From assembly GCF_035982055.1 (NCBI RefSeq), contig NZ_CP108427.1, positions 8,183,001-8,247,000 on the forward strand: a stretch of DNA of 64,000 bases. The letters are read 5' to 3'. This document shows positions 56,353 through 64,000 of this stretch, one piece after another. The notes beneath the pieces were generated by a model, which was not told the origin of the DNA, did not search any database, and was given only the letters and a program-made list of their open reading frames with translations. Both the position numbers and the translations under genes were made by a program. Each line of letters starts with the position of its first letter. The first letter of the stretch is position 1. This stretch comes from Streptomyces sp. NBC_01288. GTDB lineage: Bacteria > Actinomycetota > Actinomycetes > Streptomycetales > Streptomycetaceae.

Positions 56353-56568
56353 TCAGCTCTGTGCGGTGTCGTCGCCCGCCTGCTCGGCGCCCTCGGCCGC
56401 GCGTGCCTTCTCGCGCATCTTGCGCACCAGCTCCGCCTTCTGGTCGGCCGCGCCCTGGCGGTCGAGGTTGCGGTGCGGACCGTGGTTCTGCCGCTCGGCG
56501 CGGGACAGCTTCTTGCGCTTGCCGCCGCCCATGCCCACGGGGTTGTTGATGTTCTTGCTCACGGTCAC
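56353..56568 (-). CDS. DUF6243 family small basic protein
   Basis: A 71-residue Lys/Arg-rich protein: MTVSKNINNPVGMGGG, then KRKKLSRAERQNHGPHRN, and an acidic end. It matches the DUF6243 family of short Streptomyces proteins of unknown function. Starts at GTG 56568 or GTG 56562 are both possible; GGGAGA at 56574-56579 lies 4 or 10 bases away. The helical LVRKMREKARAAEG part may bind nucleic acid, which is inference. It is between the exonuclease and PucR genes on the same strand. Confidence 0.82.
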   Translation of the reverse strand: MTVSKNINNPVGMGGGKRKKLSRAERQNHGPHRNLDRQGAADQKAELVRKMREKARAAEGAEQAGDDTAQS

Positions 56569-56630
56569 GGGTTCTCCCGGTAGTGATGTGGAGTGATCTA
56601 CGGATTCATCGGAAGAACACGACAAGGACG

Positions 56631-57248
56631 TTACCCGGTTCCGTCGGCCCCGCGCACCAACCTGTTCGCCGCCGCGGGCGTCGGATCCGGCCAGGTGCCC
56701 CGCTCCGCCAGGTGGAGAACGAGGGCGGCGATGTTCCAGGCGTCGTCCTCGCCGCGGTGGTGACGGCCTTCGAGCCGCAGTCCGGCGATCTCCAGGGCCT
56801 GCGCCATGCCGGGGCGTTTGCGCAGGCCGTGCGCCTCGGTGAAGGCCGCTTTGGCGTTGGTGTGGTGCCGGCCGAAGGGATAGGGCGTCCGGGTGCTCCG
56901 ACACTGCCGGGTGAACTGGTTGCGGTCGTAGTCGCCCCAACTGGCCCACGGGCGGGACCCGGCGTGGTGCTCGGCCGCCAGCAGCCGGCACGCCTCGGCG
57001 AAGCCGACCCCTCCGTCCACCTCGTGCTGCGTGAGGCCGGTCAGCTCCGTGCAGAACTCGCTGACCGCGGACCGGACGGGACGCACCAGGATCCGATGCC
57101 GGGCGAGCCGCTCCGCGGTGGCCAGGTCGACGACGGTCAGCCCGATCTCGATGATCTCGCTGACCGCGCCCGGCGGTTGGCCGCGGTCCCAGCAGGTGGC
57201 TTCCACGTCCACGACGTTCAGGAGCCGCCCGGCCCCGGTGCTGTCCAT
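56631..57248 (-). CDS. DEDDh 3'-5' exonuclease (KapD/ERI-like)
   Basis: A 205-residue exonuclease. Motif ExoI is VVDVEATCW (Asp and Glu), ExoII is around WASWGDYDRNQF, and ExoIII has HHRGEDDAWNIAAL with the catalytic His and Asp. It resembles KapD/ERI-1 type RNA or DNA 3'-5' exonucleases. The ATG at 57248 lacks a clear ribosome site; a start 36 bp upstream is also open. It probably forms a transcription unit with the DUF6243 gene downstream. Confidence 0.88.
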   Translation of the reverse strand: MDSTGAGRLLNVVDVEATCWDRGQPPGAVSEIIEIGLTVVDLATAERLARHRILVRPVRSAVSEFCTELTGLTQHEVDGGVGFAEACRLLAAEHHAGSRPWASWGDYDRNQFTRQCRSTRTPYPFGRHHTNAKAAFTEAHGLRKRPGMAQALEIAGLRLEGRHHRGEDDAWNIAALVLHLAERGTWPDPTPAAANRLVRGADGTG

Positions 57249-57326
57249 GGCGGGAAGGGTAGGGACGAGCGGCGGCCGGGGCACCTGGATTTTCCCGCCG
57301 CGGTACGGATGCGGCGGTGCCTCCGT

Positions 57327-57352
57327 CCCCGGGCACCTTCTCGGGCCCGGGG
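57327..57352. terminator. Terminator after GH15 gene, cassette copy B
   Basis: An 8-bp stem (57327-57334 with 57345-57352), sequence closely related to the hairpin at 56281. Confidence 0.7.
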
Positions 57353-57369
57353 CATGCGCTCAGCGGACG

Positions 57370-59172
57370 TCAGCCGCCGTAGGCCCCCGAAGCCGTCAGG
57401 CGCAGGGCCGTGTCGATCAGGGGGACGTGGCTGAAGGCCTGCGGGAAGTTGCCGACCTGGCGTTGCAGGCGCGGGTCCCACTCCTCGGCGAGGAGGCCCA
57501 GGTCGTTGCGGAGCGACAGGAGCTTCTCGAAGAGCTTGCGGGCCTCGTCCACGCGGCCGATCATCGCGAGGTCGTCCGCCATCCAGAACGAGCAGGCCAG
57601 GAACGCGCCCTCGTCGCCGGGGAGGCCGTCGACGCCCTCGTCCGTGCCCGAGGTCGGGTAGCGCAGGATGAAGCCGTCCGGGGTGGACAGCTCGCGCTGG
57701 ATCGCCTCGATCGTGCCGATCACGCGCTTGTCGTCCGGGGGCAGGAAGCCCATCTGCGGGATGAGCAGCAGCGAGGCGTCCAGCTCCTTCGAGCCGTACG
57801 ACTGCGTGAAGGTGTTGCGCTCCTTGTCGTAGCCGCGCTCGCACACGTCCCGGTGGATGTCGTCGCGCAGCTCGCGCCACTTCTCCAGCGGGCCGTCCGC
57901 GTCGCCCGACTCGATCAGCTTGATCGTGCGGTCGACCGCGACCCAGGCCATCACCTTCGAGTGCACGAAGTGACGGCGCGGGCCGCGCACCTCCCAGATG
58001 CCCTCGTCCGGCTCGTCCCAGTGCTTCTCCAGGTAGCGGATCAGCTTCAGCTGGAGCAGGGAGGCGTAGTCGTTGCGGGCCAGGCCCGTCATGTGGGCCA
58101 GGTGCAGGGCCTCGGTGACCTCGCCGTAGACGTCCAGCTGGAGCTGGTGCGCCGCGCCGTTGCCCACCCGGACCGGGCCCGAGTTCTCGTAGCCCGGCAG
58201 CCAGTCCAGCTCCGCCTCGCCGAGCTCGCGCTCGCCGGCGATGCCGTACATGATCTGGAGGTTCTCCGGGTCGCCGGCGACGGCCCGCAGGAGCCACTCG
58301 CGCCAGGCGCGGGCCTCCTCGCGGTAGCCGGTGCGCAGGAGCGAGGAGAGGGTGATGGCCGCGTCGCGGAGCCAGGTGTAGCGGTAGTCCCAGTTGCGGA
58401 CGCCGCCGATCTCCTCCGGGAGGGAGGTGGTCGGCGCGGCGACGATGCCGCCCGTCGGGGCGTACGTCAGCGCCTTCAGCGTGATCAGGGAGCGGACCAC
58501 CGCCTCGCGGTACGGGCCGTGGTACGTGCACTGCTCGACCCAGTCGCGCCAGAAGTCCTCCGTGGCCTCCAGCGACTGCTCCGGCTCGGGGAGTGCCGGC
58601 GGCGGCTTGTGCGAGGGCTCCCACGAGATCGTGAACGCGATGCGGTCACCCGGCGCGACGGTGAAGTCGGCGTACGTCGTGAGCTGCTTGCCGTAGGTCT
58701 CCGCCGATGTGTCGAACCACACGGAGTCGGGGCCCGCGACGGCGACCGTGCGGCCCTCGTGCTTGTGCACCCAGGGGACGACCCGGCCGTAGGAGAAACG
58801 CATCCGGAGGGCCGAGCGCATCGGGACGCGGCCGGAGATGCCCTCCACGATGCGGATCAGCTGGGGGGCGCCGTCGCGAGGGGGCATGAAATCGGTCACG
58901 CGGACCGTGCCTCGCGGGGTGTCCCACTCGGACTCCAGGATGAGCGAGTCGCCGCGGTAGCCGCGCCGGGCCGCCATGGGCGGCGGCGTGTCGGAGGCGT
59001 GGGCCGGGCCCAGCCGCCAGAAGCCGTGTTCCTCGGTTCCCAGTAGACCGGCGAAGATGGCATGGGAGTCGAATCGGGGCAGGCAGAGCCAGTCCACCGT
59101 GCCGTCCCGGCAGACCAGGGCAGCGGTCTGCATGTCTCCGATGAGTGCGTAATCTTCGATGCGCCCGGCCAC
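57370..59172 (-). CDS. Glycoside hydrolase family 15 protein (glucoamylase/trehalase type)
   Basis: A 600-residue cytosolic GH15 enzyme. The N-terminal beta-sandwich (about residues 1-210) is followed by the (alpha/alpha)6 barrel. Catalytic Glu candidates are in the EEIGGVRNWDYRYTWLRDAAIT region and in EEWDPRLQRQVGNFPQ. The family includes glucoamylases and the actinobacterial trehalases. No signal peptide is present, so trehalose or maltooligosaccharide degradation inside the cell is likely. I chose GTG 59172 with GGAG 6 bases before, giving the usual AGRIEDYALIGD start; GTG 59196 is the alternative. Confidence 0.92.
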   Translation of the reverse strand: MAGRIEDYALIGDMQTAALVCRDGTVDWLCLPRFDSHAIFAGLLGTEEHGFWRLGPAHASDTPPPMAARRGYRGDSLILESEWDTPRGTVRVTDFMPPRDGAPQLIRIVEGISGRVPMRSALRMRFSYGRVVPWVHKHEGRTVAVAGPDSVWFDTSAETYGKQLTTYADFTVAPGDRIAFTISWEPSHKPPPALPEPEQSLEATEDFWRDWVEQCTYHGPYREAVVRSLITLKALTYAPTGGIVAAPTTSLPEEIGGVRNWDYRYTWLRDAAITLSSLLRTGYREEARAWREWLLRAVAGDPENLQIMYGIAGERELGEAELDWLPGYENSGPVRVGNGAAHQLQLDVYGEVTEALHLAHMTGLARNDYASLLQLKLIRYLEKHWDEPDEGIWEVRGPRRHFVHSKVMAWVAVDRTIKLIESGDADGPLEKWRELRDDIHRDVCERGYDKERNTFTQSYGSKELDASLLLIPQMGFLPPDDKRVIGTIEAIQRELSTPDGFILRYPTSGTDEGVDGLPGDEGAFLACSFWMADDLAMIGRVDEARKLFEKLLSLRNDLGLLAEEWDPRLQRQVGNFPQAFSHVPLIDTALRLTASGAYGG

Positions 59173-59699
59173 GTGCAACTCCAGTCGAACGGCCACGTCG
59201 CCCCATGGAAAAGGGGCGGTCGCTGTGTGCGGTCAAGGGATCGTTTGTAGTGCGTCGTTGAGCCATGAAGCAAATGGGGGTCGTTGCCCAACGGACTGAC
59301 GAGCTCTCGTTGTTCCGGGTAATACGGGCGGGGGTGGTGCCGTGTTCCGGACCGGCTCGGCAGCGAGTGTCCGAGCAGGATACGACGCACGTAGATGATC
59401 TGTGTGCCGCTCTCGCCAACGGACCTGGGCCGAACGGGTGAGCACCCGGTGAGAAGCAGGTAACCAGGGCGCGTCTGTGTCGACGGGAGGCGTGTTCATG
59501 TCGATGCAGGTCGCGTCCGTGTCGAGGCGGGCGCGGAGCGTGGCCGGAAGCCATCCCCTCCGGGCGCTGATACCCTGGTAGCCCGTGGACCGGTGGGCAA
59601 GAAACCCCCGAACCGCAGCGACGGCGCCTCCAGAAAAACCCGGGATCTCCGGGCGGGCAGCCGCACCGCACCCCAGACCGCGACCACGGGAGCCCCCTC
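59173..59699. other. Intergenic region between GH15 and pyrG
   Basis: 527 bp with divergent promoters expected. An imperfect direct repeat (GCGTCTGTGTCGACGGGAGG at about 59470 and GCGTCCGTGTCGAGGCGGGC at about 59511) is the only structure seen. No clear promoter hexamers or RNA fold. No supported small gene. Confidence 0.5.
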
Positions 59700-61373
<1,674 letters not shown>

Positions 61374-61392
61374 TACGAAGGTTGTACGGTGA

Positions 61393-61436
61393 CCGGGGTG
61401 CGCGCCTTCAAAAGGTGTGCACCCCGGCCGTTTTTA
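61393..61436 (+). terminator. pyrG terminator
   Basis: A 16-bp stem with two G-U pairs (61393-61408 with 61412-61427) followed by CCGTTTTT. It separates pyrG from the Nudix gene. Confidence 0.88.
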
Positions 61437-61496
61437 CGTGACGTCCGTGAACTGTGTTTCGGGTACGTGATTCGTGTACGTGTGGAGGGACAGCGC

Positions 61497-62123
61497 ATGA
61501 CGATCAAGGACACCCCGGAGGAGTGGGAGATCCGGGCGACGGTGACCCCGTTCGTGGGCAACAAGACCTCCGTGCGCACCGACGACGTGGTCATGCCCGA
61601 CGGCACGGTCGTGCACCGCGACTACCAGGTCCACCCCGGCTCCGTGGCGATCCTCGCGCTCGACGAGGAGGACCGGGTCCTGGTCATCAAGCAGTACCGC
61701 CACCCCGTACGGCAGAAGCTGTGGGAGATCCCGGCCGGACTGCTCGACATCCCGGGTGAGAACCCGCTGCACGCCGCCCAGCGCGAGCTGTACGAGGAGG
61801 CGCACGTCAAGGCCGAGGACTGGCGGGTGCTGACCGACGTCTACACCACGCCCGGCGGCTGCTCCGAGGCCATCCGCGTCTTCCTGGCCCGGGACCTGTC
61901 CGAGGCCGAGGGGCAGCGCTTCGAGGTCGAGGACGAGGAGGCCGACATGGAGCACGCGCGTGTGCCCCTCGACGACCTGGTCCGCGGGGTCCTCGCCGGC
62001 GAGCTGCACAACAACTGCCTCGCCGTCGGCGCCCTCGCGCTGGTCGCCGCCCGGCACGGCGACGGCGTCGACGCGCTGCGCCCCGCCGAGGCGCCGTGGC
62101 CCGCGCGTCCCTTCGAGTCCTGA
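61497..62123 (+). CDS. Nudix hydrolase (ADP-ribose pyrophosphatase-like)
   Basis: A 208-residue Nudix hydrolase of the ADP-ribose pyrophosphatase type, like M. tuberculosis Rv1700. The Nudix box is GLLDIPGENPLHAAQRELYEEAHV by position (residues 82-105). The one-residue insert before the first Glu is shared with Rv1700. The glycine near the end of the box is replaced by His (EEAHV). The ATG at 61497 has GGAGGGACAGCGC in front. It follows pyrG but has its own start after the terminator. Confidence 0.93.
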   Translation: MTIKDTPEEWEIRATVTPFVGNKTSVRTDDVVMPDGTVVHRDYQVHPGSVAILALDEEDRVLVIKQYRHPVRQKLWEIPAGLLDIPGENPLHAAQRELYEEAHVKAEDWRVLTDVYTTPGGCSEAIRVFLARDLSEAEGQRFEVEDEEADMEHARVPLDDLVRGVLAGELHNNCLAVGALALVAARHGDGVDALRPAEAPWPARPFES

Positions 62124-62291
62124 ACCCACCCCTTGGTCACCGATCCCCGGTGTGACGATCGGCTGATCCGATCGGGGGACGTGCCCGCCGCGCTCCGCAC
62201 GGTTCGTCGCAGAGCGTGAACTAGGCTCTGGAATCACCCGATCCGGAGTCCCGGCGGGCTATGCGCGTGCAGTGGGACGGGAGTGTGGCCC

Positions 62292-64000
62292 GTGACGGAT
62301 CAGGCGGTGGACACCGGCGGCGTGAGGCTGTCCGAGGACACTACTCCCGAGGGCCAATTCCTGGGCCGCGCAAGAGAGTTGAAGGAGCTGCGCGCCGACA
62401 TCGAGCGCGCCGGACTGGACACCATCGCGGGCCGCAAGGCCCCCCGCGCACGCGTCCTCCTCATCGCGGGCAAGCCCGGCTCCGGCCGCAGCGCGCTGGC
62501 CGAGGAACTCGTCCGACAGGTCGCCGACCGTTACGACGCCGGTGTGTTCCGCGCGCGGCTCAGCGAGCCCGACGGCACTCCCGTCCCCACCGAGCGCACC
62601 GCCCGCGAACTCCTCACCGCCCTGGAGCTGCCGACCCCGGCCGGCGCCTCCGAGGACGACCTCTCGGACATCCTGCGCGAAGCCCTCTCCGACCGCCGGG
62701 CGCTGCTCCTGCTGGACGACGCGGCCGACGCCGAGCAGGTCGACGCGCTGCTGCCGGACTCCCCGGACTGCCTCGTCGTCGCCGTCTCCGGCGGCCCGCT
62801 CACCGGCATCGCCGACGTCCGCCCCTGCACCCTGGGCGGACTCGACACCAAGTCCGCGCTGGAACTCCTCACCCGCTACACCGGCGCGGTCCGCATCACC
62901 GTCGACCCGGTCGCCGCCGAGGGCCTCGTCGAGGTGTGCCGGACCCAGCCCGCCGCGCTGACCCTGGCCGGCGGCTGGCTCGCCGCCCGCCCGCAGGCCG
63001 CCGTCGCCGACCTCGCCAAGCACCTGCACGCCGAGAGCGACGAGGGCTCGCCCCTGAGCCGCGTCTTCCGGCTCGTCTACGGCTCGCTGCCCAGCCCCGC
63101 CGCCCGGATACTGCGACTGCTCTCCCTCGCCCCGGCCGGCCTGGTCGACCCGCAGACCGCCTCCGCGCTCGCCGGCTGCTCCGTCAACGGCGCCCGCACC
63201 ACGCTGGACGACTTCGTCGCCGCCGGCCTGCTGCGGGCCTTGGACTCCCCGCTGCCGCAGTACGAGGTCCCCGGCTGTCTCCAGCCCCTCCTGCACGGCC
63301 TCGCCGAGACCCAGGACCGCCCGGCCGAACTCCAGCTCGCCCGCGCCCGCATGCTGGAGCGCACCGTACGGCTGCTCCAGTCCTGCCGCGCCATCACCGA
63401 GACCGACAGCCCCCAGGCCCGCGAGAAACTCCTCGGCACGCCCAGCGCGCTGCGCTTCCCGACCCCCCGCGCCGCCGCCGACTGGCTCCGCGTCCGCCAG
63501 CCCGCCCTGCTCGCCTCCGCCCGCCTCGCGGTCGCCGACGGCGAACTCGACACGCTGGCCCGCCGGTTGATGTCCCAGCTGGTGCGCGCGATGGTCGCCC
63601 ACTTCGGCACCCAGGCCGCCGCCCCCGAGCTCTACGGCATCCACCGCCTCGTCCTCGACGTGGCCGAGCGGCGCGACCTGCCCCGCGAGAAGGCCGCCGC
63701 GCTGCTCAACCTCGCCGATCTGGACGCGCAGACCGGCCGGACGACCGAGGCGCTGGCCCGCTACCGGGCCGCGCTGGACGCCGGACGCGAAGCGAACGAC
63801 CCGTACGCGACCGGCCGCGCGATGGAATCCGTAGGCGGCGCGCACCAGGAGCTGGGGGACCACGACCGGGCCGCCGACTGGTTCGGCCGCGCGCTCGCCC
63901 AGCGGCAGGCCCGGGCCGAGCACGTGGACGCCGCCCGGCTCTACGGCCGGATCGGCGCGGCGCACACCTACGCGGGTCGTTACGGCGAGGCGCTCAGGAA
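62292..64000 (+). CDS. NTPase with TPR repeats (AfsR-like), 3' truncated by window edge
   Basis: The first 569 codons of a larger protein; the frame is open to the window end. A GTG at 62292 begins TDQAVDTGGVRLSED, followed by a FLGRARELKEL segment and a P-loop IAGKPGSGRSALAEEL near residue 61. LLLLDDAAD is the likely Walker B. The pattern is that of NB-ARC/AfsR-type ATPases, and from about residue 440 onward helical TPR-like repeats follow (ALLNLADLDAQTGRTTEALARYR). No DNA-binding domain is in the visible part. Possible signalling or regulatory ATPase. Confidence 0.85.
   Translation, partial: MTDQAVDTGGVRLSEDTTPEGQFLGRARELKELRADIERAGLDTIAGRKAPRARVLLIAGKPGSGRSALAEELVRQVADRYDAGVFRARLSEPDGTPVPTERTARELLTALELPTPAGASEDDLSDILREALSDRRALLLLDDAADAEQVDALLPDSPDCLVVAVSGGPLTGIADVRPCTLGGLDTKSALELLTRYTGAVRITVDPVAAEGLVEVCRTQPAALTLAGGWLAARPQAAVADLAKHLHAESDEGSPLSRVFRLVYGSLPSPAARILRLLSLAPAGLVDPQTASALAGCSVNGARTTLDDFVAAGLLRALDSPLPQYEVPGCLQPLLHGLAETQDRPAELQLARARMLERTVRLLQSCRAITETDSPQAREKLLGTPSALRFPTPRAAADWLRVRQPALLASARLAVADGELDTLARRLMSQLVRAMVAHFGTQAAAPELYGIHRLVLDVAERRDLPREKAAALLNLADLDAQTGRTTEALARYRAALDAGREANDPYATGRAMESVGGAHQELGDHDRAADWFGRALAQRQARAEHVDAARLYGRIGAAHTYAGRYGEALR

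Noticed and set aside
62259..63965. Long minus-strand open frame at the right edge
   Set aside because: The plus strand encodes a coherent P-loop and TPR protein there; the minus frame is Gly/Ala/Arg-rich antisense.

Overview
The window is chromosomal DNA of a Streptomyces (or very close relative). Signs are the very high G+C, the strong third-position G/C bias, GTG and TTG starts, chaplin genes, a streptophobe-family membrane protein, a Spo0M homologue, a DmdR-type iron box and intergenic repeats typical of the genus. From memory, the gene order resembles the SCO1773-SCO1822 part of S. coelicolor read in reverse; this was not checked. I see no prophage, insertion sequence, CRISPR array, tRNA gene or biosynthetic cluster, so this is mostly conserved core chromosome.

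Layout. 1-13.8 kb: end of an acetate-type symporter, moaA, small membrane proteins, tyrS, the tldE/tldD pair, fabG-fabI, and a GntR regulator divergent from a CynX/NimT-type exporter with its 38-residue companion. 13.9-26.6 kb: serB, a streptophobe protein divergent from a two-FHA ABC transporter, a secreted transglycosylase with a structured leader, queA plus an SDR, a GAF histidine kinase/LuxR regulator pair, and two cysteine-less short chaplins. 26.7-33.1 kb: an unknown protein, an orphan ABC ATPase, NfeD plus SPFH protein, HNH nuclease, PEBP protein, Spo0M and 3-methyladenine glycosylase. 33.1-38.9 kb: a complete rrn operon (16S-23S-5S, no spacer tRNA) with promoter, leader and strong terminator. 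39-64 kb: a highly charged TPR protein, a DUF1015 protein, a HAD phosphatase, an iron-siderophore ABC operon with an iron box, an SCP2 protein, tlyA-nadK-recN, an MraY-like protein, a glycosyltransferase, a PucR regulator, a DUF6243 protein, an exonuclease, a GH15 enzyme, pyrG, a Nudix hydrolase and the start of an NTPase/TPR protein.

The most unusual feature is at 46.9-54.7 kb, where the 3' ends of genes are repeatedly duplicated. Three decayed copies of the recN tail follow recN. A unit of about 172 bp, spanning the 3'-3' junction of the glycosyltransferase and PucR genes, occurs three times. A 19-bp period duplication covers the stop codons of the ABC ATPase and SCP2 genes. Other points of interest are the 786-residue Arg/Asp-repeat protein next to the rrn operon, the structured leader of the transglycosylase gene, and a palindrome that overlaps the first possible start codons of the exporter gene.
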